Source of the DNA: JBAZPT01 sp041645535
GTDB lineage: Bacteria > Patescibacteriota > Minisyncoccia > Moranbacterales > UBA2206
Assembly: GCA_041645535.1 (NCBI GenBank)
Contig: JBAZPT010000001.1
Span: 372,001-436,000, forward strand
DNA length: 64,000 nucleotides
Direction: 5' to 3'
Part shown: positions 16,371 to 25,098 of the stretch, one piece after another
Position numbering within the stretch: position 1 is the first letter of the stretch
Layout of the letters: each line of letters starts with the position of its first letter
Position numbers and translations under genes: made by a program
The notes under the pieces: generated by a model
The model's input: only the letters and a program-made list of their open reading frames with translations
The model's database searches: none
What the model was told of the DNA's origin: nothing

Positions 16371-17734
16371 CAAAAATAATTATCCGTTAAATCATTTTGA
16401 AAAATTATCGTGTCCCCCGGTTTGAGTATGTTTTTCAAATCATCGTGCGCTTTTTGCGTATTTTCATATACCTTGTAATTGGAAAAATTATTTTTTTTCA
16501 AACCTTCAATTATATTATCAGTCAATTTGTTTTTTATAAGAAAAACCAGATCAACATTCTTGGCATATAATTCGCCTATTTTTTCATGAATATCTTGCGC
16601 TTTAGATCCCAGCTCCACAAGGCCTGGAGTAAGCACCACCTTTCTGCCCCTGGCTCGTTTAAGTAAATTTATGCCGCTGACGAAACCGTCGAAATTACCA
16701 TTATAACTATCGTCTATAACAACAACATCCGTGTTTAAATTATAAATCAATTCCAATCTATGCGCTATAGGCTTGATTTTTTTAACGCCTTCGCTAATTT
16801 CCGTCAGCGACATTGAAAAATGGCTGGCAAGATTTGCGCATAATAAAATAAGCGTAATATTATGTTCACCCAAAAGAACTGTTTCAAATTTTGCTTCCCG
16901 CCATTCAAATTGCAGCCCTTTAAAATCGTCCTTTAAACCAATGTTTTTTGCTTCATCTTTTGAAATTCCAACAATTTTATTTATTTTAAACTTGCCATAA
17001 TTATTTTTAACATTATCGTCGTCAAAATTCAAAAATGAGATTTCTTTGGTATTTTGAGGCAATTCAAATTTTCCATATATTATGTTTTCCAGGCTTCCAA
17101 ACCTTTCCAAATGCGCTTCATTAATTCCTGTCAAAAAAGAATATGACGGCTGAACCATCTTGCAGATTTTTATTATCTCCCCTCTTTGGTATGCGCCCAT
17201 CTCCACAATAAAAATGCTCTTATTATTAAAAACCGCTTTATTTTTTAAAATAAACTTAGCAATTCCGATATCCGTGTTCACATTTTCCGGAGTTTTTATC
17301 ACCGAAAATTTCTGCTCAAGAATTGAGGACAGTATTTCCTTGGCGCTTGTTTTTCCATAACTTCCGGTTATGCCTATGACACATGCCTTGCTGCCAGCGA
17401 TAATTTTTCGAGCAGTGTTAATTTTTAGTTGCTTAGCCAAAAAATCAAATGGTTTTAGAAATAAAAAAGAAGCGCCAATTAAGAGGGGCAAAAGCAAAAG
17501 CAAAAAAGGAATTATAATTAGACCTTTTTCTTTGAATAATATGAAAAACAAGAAAAAAATAGACCAAAAAATAATACAACTAAGAATCCAAATCAATCGA
17601 GCTTTAATAGTCCAAACTATTTTTTGTCGCTGTTCCAGTTTCCACCATTTTGGATGCGTATAGACAAATTTCAAAAATCTCCCCAGATAGTAACCCCCGC
17701 TTTGCAAGATGTAAATAAGATTTTTTAAAATCAT
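16370..17734 (-). CDS. Membrane-anchored Mur ligase (MurF-like)
   Basis: Mur ligases add amino acids or peptides to UDP-MurNAc; MurF adds D-Ala-D-Ala, the product of the adjacent ddl. The ATP loop is GITGSYGKTSAKEIL, then TPENVNTDIGIAKFIL, EMGAYQRGEI, and a C-terminal domain with VIDDSYNGN and LVELG. Unlike ordinary cytosolic MurF it has about 110 N-terminal residues with two strongly hydrophobic helices (IWILSCIIFWSIFFLFFILF is one), so it should be tethered to the membrane. It overlaps the hydrolase stop by 4 nt and ddl by the TGATG. Whether it works on peptidoglycan or another peptide is unknown. Confidence 0.85.
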   Translation of the reverse strand: MILKNLIYILQSGGYYLGRFLKFVYTHPKWWKLEQRQKIVWTIKARLIWILSCIIFWSIFFLFFILFKEKGLIIIPFLLLLLPLLIGASFLFLKPFDFLAKQLKINTARKIIAGSKACVIGITGSYGKTSAKEILSSILEQKFSVIKTPENVNTDIGIAKFILKNKAVFNNKSIFIVEMGAYQRGEIIKICKMVQPSYSFLTGINEAHLERFGSLENIIYGKFELPQNTKEISFLNFDDDNVKNNYGKFKINKIVGISKDEAKNIGLKDDFKGLQFEWREAKFETVLLGEHNITLILLCANLASHFSMSLTEISEGVKKIKPIAHRLELIYNLNTDVVVIDDSYNGNFDGFVSGINLLKRARGRKVVLTPGLVELGSKAQDIHEKIGELYAKNVDLVFLIKNKLTDNIIEGLKKNNFSNYKVYENTQKAHDDLKNILKPGDTIIFQNDLTDNYF

Positions 17735-18492
17735 TTCATATTTGCTAAAAATATATGTTCAAATTCCGCTTCGTTGTCCAAAAAAACATAGTGTCCGGCA
17801 TTTGGAATAATATATAACTGGGAATTTTTAAGCAGGCTGTGCATTAATTTTGCATTTTGTATCGGAGTATCAAGATCATTTTCTCCCCATATAAGCACTG
17901 CGGGCGTATGAATTTTTTTCAAATCCTCCTTCAAATCTTCGTTTATGATTTTTTTGTAGGTATCTGCAAGCATTCCCGCATTTAAATAATCCTCGGAATC
18001 AATCAGTTTATAAAAATATTTTCTTATCGATTCTTTTGAAGCCCTAATAATCGGCAAACGCCATAAAATTACGAGAATTTTTGAAAACATAAAAAAAAGA
18101 TATTTTTTCGCAGTTTTCTCTCTGATTCCCGCACTCCCCATAAGTATTAATTTTTTAACATTGCTGAATTTGGAGCAATATTTTATTCCAATACTTCCTC
18201 CAAAGGAATGTCCCGCAATAATTGGATTTTCTATGCCCATCTTTTCAAAAAACTCGTTAATAAAAAAAGCGTAATCCGACAACGACCACGCGGACCTTGG
18301 CGCTTCAGAACCGCCAAAGCCGGGCAGGTCAACTGCTAAAATGTTGCTGCATTTTTCAAAAATTTTTCCAAAAATCATGGCCCGCGAACCCCATCCATGC
18401 AAAAAAATTACAGGCTGAATTATGCTAAATTTTTCATTTTGATAATATCTAACATTGAGCCCTTGAATTATACTGTTTTTCTCTTGTAACAT
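17731..18492 (-). CDS. Alpha/beta hydrolase
   Basis: 253-residue alpha/beta-hydrolase with oxyanion-hole motif FLHGWGSRA, nucleophile elbow AGHSFGGSIG (Ser), acid residue in WGENDLDTP and catalytic His in NAGHYVFLDN. No signal peptide, so cytosolic. Substrate unknown. Translationally coupled to the MurF-like gene (ATGA overlap), so it may process the same cell-wall or peptide substrate. Confidence 0.88.
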   Translation of the reverse strand: MLQEKNSIIQGLNVRYYQNEKFSIIQPVIFLHGWGSRAMIFGKIFEKCSNILAVDLPGFGGSEAPRSAWSLSDYAFFINEFFEKMGIENPIIAGHSFGGSIGIKYCSKFSNVKKLILMGSAGIREKTAKKYLFFMFSKILVILWRLPIIRASKESIRKYFYKLIDSEDYLNAGMLADTYKKIINEDLKEDLKKIHTPAVLIWGENDLDTPIQNAKLMHSLLKNSQLYIIPNAGHYVFLDNEAEFEHIFLANMK

Positions 18493-18500
18493 TAAAAATA

Positions 18501-19265
18501 TTATCCAATAATTAGAGACTCTGCTTTTTCTTTTAGGAGATTATTAAGGACATCGATTTTATTTAATAGCTCCTGTCTTCTTTTTCTCGTGTCTTCTATC
18601 AACTCTTGAATAATTATTTTAAGATCTTTATCGGATATCTCGTTTTTTATTGGAAAATGCGGATATAAAAGCCAGTGAATATCGTAATTTTCTCCCCTTG
18701 CTTCATCTGCTTTACCGGTAGCCCTTATGTGATATTGAAATTCATCAGAGCTACTAGCATCAGGTAATTGCTCGAAATTTAATTGGCTTGTTTCCTCATT
18801 AATTAAAAAATTCAGATCAATGTCTGACAAAAACTCTCCCGCTCGCCTTGGCCCATAAAAACCAGATCCGCCAAGCGCTATTAATTGTATTTTTTCAGCC
18901 TGAATTTCATTAGAATGCTCTTTTATAATTCCAGGAATATCCTGGCGCACTTTCTCCAAAATTTTTTCAAGCCGACTCATTCCTTCAGGATATCTTAAAA
19001 AACTCTCTTTATAAGCTTCCCACATACTCCTATCAACATCCTCTGTGAATTTTGGAATAAGAGTAAATCTGCCATTTTTCTCTCGCTTACTATTGCGATA
19101 AATGTCAGCATGAAACAATTTTCTTTGTCTAATAAAAAGATCAAACTCAAGCCTCCGAATATCGGCAGGGACTGTTTCGAGCCAGAATTCAAAACGCTTT
19201 TTTTCAAAATTAATATTATTTTCTTCTGCGTTTAAGTATGGAATTTCTTCAGTATTAAATCGCAT
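18501..19265 (-). CDS. Putative nucleotidyltransferase-fold protein
   Basis: 254-residue protein whose centre, LIALGGSGFYGPRRAGEFLS followed by DIDLNFLI, has the GS...DxD pattern of pol-beta nucleotidyltransferases. A charged helical N-terminus (residues 1-130) and a Leu-rich helical C-terminus flank it. No close family recognised. The ATG reading MRFNTEE was chosen because the nine residues upstream are read from HK 3'-end repeat copy 3. It heads the hydrolase, MurF, ddl cassette, so the hot spot contains three different NTase-fold genes. Confidence 0.6.
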   Translation of the reverse strand: MRFNTEEIPYLNAEENNINFEKKRFEFWLETVPADIRRLEFDLFIRQRKLFHADIYRNSKREKNGRFTLIPKFTEDVDRSMWEAYKESFLRYPEGMSRLEKILEKVRQDIPGIIKEHSNEIQAEKIQLIALGGSGFYGPRRAGEFLSDIDLNFLINEETSQLNFEQLPDASSSDEFQYHIRATGKADEARGENYDIHWLLYPHFPIKNEISDKDLKIIIQELIEDTRKRRQELLNKIDVLNNLLKEKAESLIIG

Positions 19266-19279
19266 AATCTTGAATATTT

Positions 19280-19333
19280 TACATCTTCTCAATAAACTTC
19301 TCCAGCCGTTTTTCGACTTCGGCTTTGTTTTCC
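19280..19333 (-). repeat. HK 3'-end repeat, copy 3 (short)
   Basis: 54 bp matching the histidine kinase 3' end (ENKAEVEKRLEKFIEKM), then sequence departs. The following minus-strand gene starts 14 nt after the repeat. Confidence 0.85.
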
Positions 19334-19354
19334 CGCGCGAATGTTTTGGAAAAA

Positions 19355-19765
19355 TTATTTGTCCATTTTAGACAAAACATAAGTTTTAATTTTTTTCGCG
19401 GATTCATATGCCTCTTTGGCCATTTCCCAGGTAAAACTTTCCACCGGAATGTCAGCCGGATAGCGCGCCTCAATATAATATGGATCTAATATCAGCACCG
19501 AGCCTACCAATTCATCTGAAATTGACTTGTCATACGAACTAATCAGCGCGACTAGCGCGGCCAGATTATGAATTTTCGTATAATCTCCGCTATGAAACAG
19601 GAGCAATGCTTTCAAATATTTTTCTGCCATTTGCTGGGAAATAAAGCAGACATGCATCGGCGTTCCATTGCGTTCTTTCAAAATTCCGGAAATATTAAAC
19701 TCGTCATCTTGCGCCCGCAAAATCCACTCCATCACAAGATCTTTTTTATTTTGCTCATTGTTCAT
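19355..19765 (-). CDS. HEPN domain protein, copy 2
   Basis: 136-residue HEPN protein paralogous to the one at 14.3 kb. Shared blocks are CFISQQMAEKYLKALLLF, KIHNLAALVALI, and YYIEARYPADIPVESFTWEM. The ATG reading MNNEQNKK was chosen; it overlaps the end of the MNT gene. The stop lies about 20 nt before HK 3'-end repeat copy 3. Confidence 0.85.
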   Translation of the reverse strand: MNNEQNKKDLVMEWILRAQDDEFNISGILKERNGTPMHVCFISQQMAEKYLKALLLFHSGDYTKIHNLAALVALISSYDKSISDELVGSVLILDPYYIEARYPADIPVESFTWEMAKEAYESAKKIKTYVLSKMDK

Positions 19766-20078
19766 AAACGACTTTCCCATTACCAATTATTTTTCTCACA
19801 AATGGATCGCCTATTTCTTCTCGCCGCTTAAGCTGTTCTGGCGTATAGACCAACGCGTCAATCGCTATCCGGCTGCCAAATACAATCTTCCCCACTTCTC
19901 GATTTCTTTCAAAAATATTTTTTTTCGTTTCTTTCACAATAAACAAATCCATATCAGAATCTTTGCTTGGCGTTCCCCATGCGTAAGAACCGAATAAGAT
20001 TATTTTTTTCGGCTGGTATTCACGGATGATTTTATCCGTTATTTCTTCAATTTTTTCTCTGATTTCTTCTTCACTCAT
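19755..20078 (-). CDS. Minimal nucleotidyltransferase (MNT), copy 2
   Basis: 107-residue pol-beta nucleotidyltransferase with GSYAWGTPSKDSDMDLFIV and a third acidic position in IAIDALVYTP. The N-terminal third is almost identical to copy 1 at both protein and DNA level; the rest is about half identical. It forms a HEPN/MNT module with the overlapping downstream gene. Confidence 0.88.
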   Translation of the reverse strand: MSEEEIREKIEEITDKIIREYQPKKIILFGSYAWGTPSKDSDMDLFIVKETKKNIFERNREVGKIVFGSRIAIDALVYTPEQLKRREEIGDPFVRKIIGNGKVVYEQ

Positions 20079-20133
20079 AGCTCGATACTACCACAACCAA
20101 GCCCAGAAAACAAGCGGAGCAATTCCCGCGAAT

Positions 20134-20237
20134 TACATCTTCTCAATAAACTTCTCCAGCCGTTTTTCCACTTCGGCTTTGTTTTCGCCGATGGGGAGTT
20201 CGATGATGAAGCGCGAGCCTTTGTCCTGGCCTGCTGA
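20134..20237 (-). repeat. HK 3'-end repeat, copy 4 (longest)
   Basis: About 104 bp matching the histidine kinase 3' end, reading AGQDKGSRFIIELPIG then ENKAEVEKRLEKFIEKM. It differs from the intact kinase at several positions (AGQD for EGQD, KFIEKM for KFVEKM). It starts 6 nt after the NUDIX stop codon. Confidence 0.9.
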
Positions 20238-20242
20238 TTTTT

Positions 20243-20704
20243 TTATTCGAGAACTTTTTCTAATAACTTTCTAAAATTCGGAAAGAGATTGATATTTTTT
20301 AAATTATTTTTACTAAAGAATCCAATGCCCTGAACCTCTTTTGGGTTATATTGCAAAATGCCTTTATTATTTCCTATAATTTTACAAAAATAAATAAGAT
20401 CGATGTGATAATGATCTTTTTTCTCATTTATCTTTTCACATAAAATAATATATGGGCTGCACAGAGGAAAAACATCGTTCTTTTTATCACCCAAGCTTTC
20501 ATCCTTGTCGCCCAATATTTCAACATTTAAGCCAGTCTCTTCTTTTACTTCTCTGATAAGTGCCTGCTCGGGAGTTTCGTCTTTTTTTATATGCCCGCCC
20601 GGATAAAGCCATACTCCCAATTTTTTGTGGTTAATCAATAATACTTCTTTGTTCTCATTAATAATTATTCCGGATGCGACAAAATGTTTTTCTTTTGCTC
20701 CCAT
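20243..20704 (-). CDS. NUDIX hydrolase
   Basis: 153-residue NUDIX protein. The 23-residue Nudix box runs from GGHIKKDETPEQ through REVKEETGL and fits GX5EX7REUXEEXGU. Family members hydrolyse nucleoside diphosphates linked to another group; the substrate here is unknown. Starts 1 nt after the CYTH-like gene and ends at HK repeat copy 4. Confidence 0.92.
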   Translation of the reverse strand: MGAKEKHFVASGIIINENKEVLLINHKKLGVWLYPGGHIKKDETPEQALIREVKEETGLNVEILGDKDESLGDKKNDVFPLCSPYIILCEKINEKKDHYHIDLIYFCKIIGNNKGILQYNPKEVQGIGFFSKNNLKNINLFPNFRKLLEKVLE

Positions 20705-20705
20705 A

Positions 20706-21233
20706 CTATTTAGCTAATAATAAATCACTGTATGAAGTGCTTATCTTTTTTAATCTGTCAATTTTTAATAAATTGATTATTTTCGCATGTTCTTTTCTAG
20801 CATTTTTAAAATTATTTCCTTGAATTACGGTTTCTAATTCTAAAAAATGTCCCAGTTTCTTAACAACATCCATATGTATTCTTGTGTTTTTATATATCCA
20901 TAGATTCCTTTTCTTTTTAACTAAAACTTTCTCCCCCAACGAACGCTTTAAAACAAATTTAATATTTTTAGCCTGTTTCTTTTTAAGTTTAATTATTTGA
21001 TAATCGGATAATTTTGAATTTTTTTTATCTGGTCGCTTATAAAATATTAATTCAAAGTTTTTTCCATTAATCTCTCTTAATTTCAACCTGCCGTTTTTAC
21101 AATTATAATAAGTGTCAAGCTGCAATAGATTGCCCCTGAATTTTGCTCTTATTTTTTTCAAAATAACTAAAACATTTTGAAAATCAGGCAAAATTATTTT
21201 TAATTCAATGTTTTTCAAAATCTTCTTTTTCAA
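20706..21233 (-). CDS. CYTH-like phosphohydrolase or adenylate cyclase (CyaB type)
   Basis: 175-residue, Lys-rich protein with features of the CYTH (triphosphate tunnel) fold: an N-terminal charged strand NIELKIILPD, QLDTYYNCKNGRLKLREING, FELIFYKRPD and the late strand LGHFLELETVI. CYTH proteins act on triphosphorylated substrates or make cAMP (class IV cyclases). The N-terminal ExExK is incomplete (only ELK), so activity is uncertain. Pairs with the NUDIX gene downstream. Confidence 0.68.
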   Translation of the reverse strand: MKKKILKNIELKIILPDFQNVLVILKKIRAKFRGNLLQLDTYYNCKNGRLKLREINGKNFELIFYKRPDKKNSKLSDYQIIKLKKKQAKNIKFVLKRSLGEKVLVKKKRNLWIYKNTRIHMDVVKKLGHFLELETVIQGNNFKNARKEHAKIINLLKIDRLKKISTSYSDLLLAK

Positions 21234-21253
21234 AATTCATAAATTATAATTTC

Positions 21254-22960
21254 CTACATCTTCTCCACAAACTTCTCCAGCCGTTTTTCCACCTCGGCTT
21301 TGTTTTCGCCGATCGGCAGTTCGATGATGAAGCGCGAGCCTTTGTCCTGCCCCTCTGATTCGGCCCAAATCTTGCCGCCGCTGGCTTCAATCATATTGCG
21401 CCCGACATAAAGCCCCAGTCCCGTCCCGCCGGCGTTCAGGCGCTTAATATCTTTCCCGCGGGAAAACTTGGCGAAAAGATATGGCAATTCTGTTTCTGGA
21501 ATGCCGATGCCCGTGTCGGAAACAGTAACTCTGATTGCTCCTTCCGGACTTTCAATGCTCTGCGCGTCGCCGAATACTTTCTCAACCTTAAGCACCACCC
21601 CCCCCTTGGGGGTATACTTGATCGCGTTATCCACCATATTGGAAATAACTTCGCGGACTTTGCCTCCGTCAACCATAATTTTGGGCAGAAGTTCGGCCGG
21701 CTTTTTATAATCCAGGCTCAATCCGTGCTCCTTGGCTTTGATGACAAAAGTATCCATAACTTCCTGGCAGATATCCTCCACTTGCCATAATTCAAATTTG
21801 AATTCCATCCGGCCGGATTCAATGCGGGAAATGTTCAGCAAATCCTCCACCAGATTCACCAGCCGGTCATTGCTCAAATAGACTTTATTCAGCACATCCT
21901 CCTGCTTGGGGGAAACTTTTCCATATGAGCCTTCCAAAAGCAAGGACACGAAGCCTTTGATGGCGGTGAGAGGCGTGCGCAGCTGATGCGAAGCAATGGA
22001 AATAAACTCGCTTTTCGCATTATCCAATTTCCGCAACTGATCGTTAGCATTCGACAATTTATCCGACATGCCCTGTAATTCTTCTTTCCGTTTAACTTCA
22101 TTTCTAACGGATCTAATTAAAAATATACCGAAGACAATTGAAAGTAACAGCGTTATGCCCGTCAAAAAATAATTGACCGTATTTTGTATAAAGAAAAACT
22201 GAGATCCGATAAGAATCCAGATTACTACTGTTAACATTTGTGCGGCAACAACTTTCGCGTTGAATGTTTTATATTTGACAACGGCATAAGCACAAAATGC
22301 AGTAAAAACTAGCCCCCCCACAGGCGTTAGCAATGTTAACATGTCCCCGCTAGCGCCGGCACCAAAGACAGTTGGAATAATATTTGTAAATATAGCCAGT
22401 AGCGTTAGCAGTATTGTCCCATAAATAAAAATTTTTAATTGAATCTTCTGATCATGCTCTACGGTTTTGTATTTTTTTATTATTATCCAAAGACTAAGAC
22501 CTACATAATAAATCAAAACAGGAATAATATAAAAAAATAAAGGACCCGTAATTGTTTCACAGCTTGGTGGCGGCTCTATACCGCTAACGTAGAGCTTGGT
22601 TGGAACAAGGGGAACTAGCGGCAAAAGCGGGGCAAAAACTGCTGTAATTATTTTGAGATTAATCTTTTTATTTTCAGGAAATATATATATAAAGAGACTT
22701 ATTAATGCAGGCGTAAACATACCCAGAGTCGCAAGTCTTTCCGCCAATACTATATATTCAGGATTGCTAAATATCCAAGTAAACAGATCGGCTAAAACCC
22801 AGACAGCCATAGAAAATGCTACAAAAAAATATATTCTGTTTGTTTTATTTTTTGCATCTGAAAACAGCACTAGAAACCCTAGCGCTAAAATTAAAATTAT
22901 GGACGGGATGTGGGAGTAATATAAAAAGTAGGAACCGCTATACGCGCTTACATCACACAT
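21254..22960 (-). CDS. Membrane histidine kinase with multi-TM sensor
   Basis: 568 residues. Residues about 1-290 contain roughly eight hydrophobic helices (a 7TM-type sensor region), then a short coiled coil. HisKA follows with SEFISIASHQLRTPLTAIKG (His about residue 325), then an ATPase domain with N-box MVDNAIKYTPKGG, G1 DTGIGIP, G2 GTGLGLYVGRNMI. It phosphorylates itself and then a response regulator; the partner is not adjacent. Its last 18 codons (GENKAEVEKRLEKF...) recur four times downstream, between accessory genes. Confidence 0.93.
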   Translation of the reverse strand: MCDVSAYSGSYFLYYSHIPSIILILALGFLVLFSDAKNKTNRIYFFVAFSMAVWVLADLFTWIFSNPEYIVLAERLATLGMFTPALISLFIYIFPENKKINLKIITAVFAPLLPLVPLVPTKLYVSGIEPPPSCETITGPLFFYIIPVLIYYVGLSLWIIIKKYKTVEHDQKIQLKIFIYGTILLTLLAIFTNIIPTVFGAGASGDMLTLLTPVGGLVFTAFCAYAVVKYKTFNAKVVAAQMLTVVIWILIGSQFFFIQNTVNYFLTGITLLLSIVFGIFLIRSVRNEVKRKEELQGMSDKLSNANDQLRKLDNAKSEFISIASHQLRTPLTAIKGFVSLLLEGSYGKVSPKQEDVLNKVYLSNDRLVNLVEDLLNISRIESGRMEFKFELWQVEDICQEVMDTFVIKAKEHGLSLDYKKPAELLPKIMVDGGKVREVISNMVDNAIKYTPKGGVVLKVEKVFGDAQSIESPEGAIRVTVSDTGIGIPETELPYLFAKFSRGKDIKRLNAGGTGLGLYVGRNMIEASGGKIWAESEGQDKGSRFIIELPIGENKAEVEKRLEKFVEKM

Positions 22961-23032
22961 GCTTACAGAAAAATAAATTAATTAAAGTAAAATAACGCTA
23001 CTCCTACATTATAAAATATATTTAAAAATAAA

Positions 23033-23060
23033 TAAAGGGGATGGAAATCCATCCCCTTTT
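23033..23060 (-). terminator. Intrinsic terminator after the NAD-binding reductase gene
   Basis: GGGGATGG AAAT CCATCCCC stem, flanked by AAAG and CTTTT, functional in either direction; on the minus strand it is followed by TTTATTTATTTTT. It insulates the reductase operon from the histidine kinase. Confidence 0.8.
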
Positions 23061-23075
23061 GAGATTATATTGAAC

Positions 23076-24245
23076 TCACGAATTTAGCGCCCAGGCCATA
23101 ACATCTATGTCCTGCATGTATGGCCAATCATTAGACACATATTCATGCGCTGGCACCGGAAATCCCATACCTGTATCCGCTAAAAGTCGGCTGTTATCGA
23201 AGACTATGTCTTGATTTGCAAATCGCAGGTAGTCCTCAAGGCAACTCAGGATTATACGAAGGTTACCATTGTAACCAAGTTTTTTCTGCCAATATTCTAT
23301 ATATTGGCTGCAGCCGTTGACATTCTCGACTGGCTTTTTACGCGATATGGATCTGGCCCACTGTTTCATTGTTTCTATTTCGTCAAAATCAATGAAACGA
23401 AAGTCGGGTCTTTTTGAGCAATCCAATTTCTTTACGGTCTCAGAAAGTTCACAGAGACTTGTCGCTGATTTATATCCGGATGAAATATGATAAGTATTGT
23501 ATCGCCTTTCAGCAAAGATCAACCGATGGATCGCCTCAGCCACATAGTCAACTCCAAGCATATCAATGTTGGCATTCGGGTTGGCCGGAATCAACCGCAA
23601 TTCATTTACAGCAATGAGAGCCCAGAGTATTGCGAAGTCTCTTGGCTCAAGTTTCCGGCTGTCGCCCATTATGGACGAAGGCCTCACCACCAACAGCTTA
23701 TCTGCAGGGATTGTTTTGCGCACTTCCATCTCGGCGAGCATTTTAGTCTTAGTATATTTGACCATGTGTTCAACCGCTGGGTTAGGGGACTCATTTTCTG
23801 AAACTTCGCAATGTCTTTTTTCCTTTCCGCATATGGTTGCCGTGCCAATATACGTGAAGAGCTTAAGGTTTTTCAAAGTCATTGCCCACTGCAGAATCTT
23901 TTTCACTCCACCCACATTTATCTGCTCCATATACTTCTGAGCAGTGAAGTGTGTGTCAGCAGCGGCATGGATAATCGTGTCAACACTTGCAAGTTCAGGC
24001 AAGGCGATTAATCTTTCAGTTAGGTTATTGTCCAGCAGATCGCCGACTATGGGAATTATTTTATCTTTAGGAAAATTATCAGCGTGAAGATTAAACTCCT
24101 CTTTCAGTCTGCTAATTGCCTTTTCTTTATCACTGGCTCTCACTAAACAATATACTTTTTCAATTCTTTCGTCTTTAGAAAGCGACACGAGCAACTCTCC
24201 ACCTAAAAAACCTGTTGCACCTGTAAGAAATATTACCTTTTTCAC
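23076..24245 (-). CDS. NAD(P)-binding reductase of the thioester-reductase/extended SDR type
   Basis: 389 residues with an N-terminal Rossmann motif (FLTGATGFLGGELL), IIHAAADTHF, and the catalytic YTKTK (YxxxK). Overall layout resembles NAD_binding_4 proteins (thioester reductases, fatty acyl-CoA reductases), which reduce carrier- or CoA-bound acyl groups. The C-terminal 120 residues are unassigned. The start overlaps the preceding membrane protein gene by 4 nt, so the pair is one operon. No carrier protein or acyl ligase is nearby, so the substrate is unknown. Confidence 0.82.
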   Translation of the reverse strand: MKKVIFLTGATGFLGGELLVSLSKDERIEKVYCLVRASDKEKAISRLKEEFNLHADNFPKDKIIPIVGDLLDNNLTERLIALPELASVDTIIHAAADTHFTAQKYMEQINVGGVKKILQWAMTLKNLKLFTYIGTATICGKEKRHCEVSENESPNPAVEHMVKYTKTKMLAEMEVRKTIPADKLLVVRPSSIMGDSRKLEPRDFAILWALIAVNELRLIPANPNANIDMLGVDYVAEAIHRLIFAERRYNTYHISSGYKSATSLCELSETVKKLDCSKRPDFRFIDFDEIETMKQWARSISRKKPVENVNGCSQYIEYWQKKLGYNGNLRIILSCLEDYLRFANQDIVFDNSRLLADTGMGFPVPAHEYVSNDWPYMQDIDVMAWALNS

Positions 24246-24892
24246 TGTAGCCCCTCCATTTGCAATAATATTTTTTGTTTATTTCTATTTTTCATCTTCA
24301 AAACCGCCAGAGCGGCCAAGATAAATATTCCCATATCCCAAACACTGAACATATCCCAGAGAAAAATCAGGATGTCAATAACCACCCCCCAGAAAAGAGC
24401 GCAATAGAATGATCCGACAGCAAATTTTTTGGACGTTTCCCAAAACTTATCCTGCTTGTCCTTCTTGAAATAGAGATAGCCGTGAATCGGACTCCACCAG
24501 GTTGAGATGGCAGCAAAAGTTTTTTTAGGGTTGCCCCTGACCATTGCTTTAATTCTTGACGACAATGTATCGCCATCACCTTCATTGTTTAACCAGGCAT
24601 TGATTTTTTCCATAAACAGCATATCCTCTTTGAATGACCGATAGAGAAGAAGCCCCAGCCAAGAAACAATGAAAAGTGAAAAATACAGCGGGACTATGGC
24701 GAAGTAGCGGAATTTAATCGCCAACCATGGCATATACAGCCAATCAAAACCGACTACTATTGCAACATAGAGAGCGTAAAAAAAACCATACTTCGTGAAT
24801 CTTTTCCAGCCAACTGCCTTACACCAGTTCCAAAACTTTCTGCACCTATCCAAAAGGAGGTGCGGAAACTTTCTAATTGATTCAGTTTTCAA
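24242..24892 (-). CDS. Hypothetical membrane protein
   Basis: 216 residues with about four hydrophobic helices (for example YALYVAIVVGFDWLYMPWLA, FSLFIVSWLGLLLYR) and a basic C-terminus. Family not recognised. Starts at TTG preceded by AGGAGGTG with good spacing. Coupled to the reductase, which suggests the reductase may act on membrane-associated lipid substrates (inference). Confidence 0.78.
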   Translation of the reverse strand: MKTESIRKFPHLLLDRCRKFWNWCKAVGWKRFTKYGFFYALYVAIVVGFDWLYMPWLAIKFRYFAIVPLYFSLFIVSWLGLLLYRSFKEDMLFMEKINAWLNNEGDGDTLSSRIKAMVRGNPKKTFAAISTWWSPIHGYLYFKKDKQDKFWETSKKFAVGSFYCALFWGVVIDILIFLWDMFSVWDMGIFILAALAVLKMKNRNKQKILLQMEGLQ

Positions 24893-24921
24893 GGTACACC
24901 TCCTGTTTAGATTTTGTCTTT

Positions 24922-24949
24922 ATTATACACAGAATTTAGGATTTGTAAA
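24922..24949 (-). promoter_or_regulatory. Sigma-70-like promoter of the membrane protein/reductase operon
   Basis: On the minus strand TTTACA, 16-bp spacer, TATAAT, about 30 nt upstream of the TTG start. The -35 touches the edge of direct repeat A. Confidence 0.6.
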
Positions 24950-25064
24950 GCCCCTGCGGACATTTTACATTCCCCGTGGTTTTTAAGTGCTTTATTCAAG
25001 CCAAGTTTAGCCATTTTCGCCTGTAACGCACCTGTGGATAACTTTTGAAATATAGCCTAAAAAA
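24947..25064. repeat. 118-bp direct repeat A flanking the radical SAM locus
   Basis: Matches 27115-27234 over about 118 bp with roughly 93 percent identity, same orientation. Contains GCGGACATTTTACATTCCCC, AAGTGCTTTATTCAAGCCA and CCTGTGGATAACTTTTG (a DnaA-box-like TGTGGATAA). The two copies bound the radical SAM, peptide and HExxH genes. Confidence 0.9.
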
Positions 25065-25068
25065 TAAG

Positions 25069-25098
25069 AAAAAAAAGAGGATACATTTCTGCATCCTC
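25069..25098 (-). terminator. Terminator after the radical SAM gene
   Basis: Minus strand GAGGATGCA GAAA TGTATCCTC with one mismatch, followed by TTTTTTTT. It overlaps the stop codon of the radical SAM gene. Confidence 0.8.

Noticed and set aside
14179..21330. Integron with attC sites
   Set aside because: The repeats are fragments of a kinase gene, lack attC hairpin features, and no integrase gene is present.
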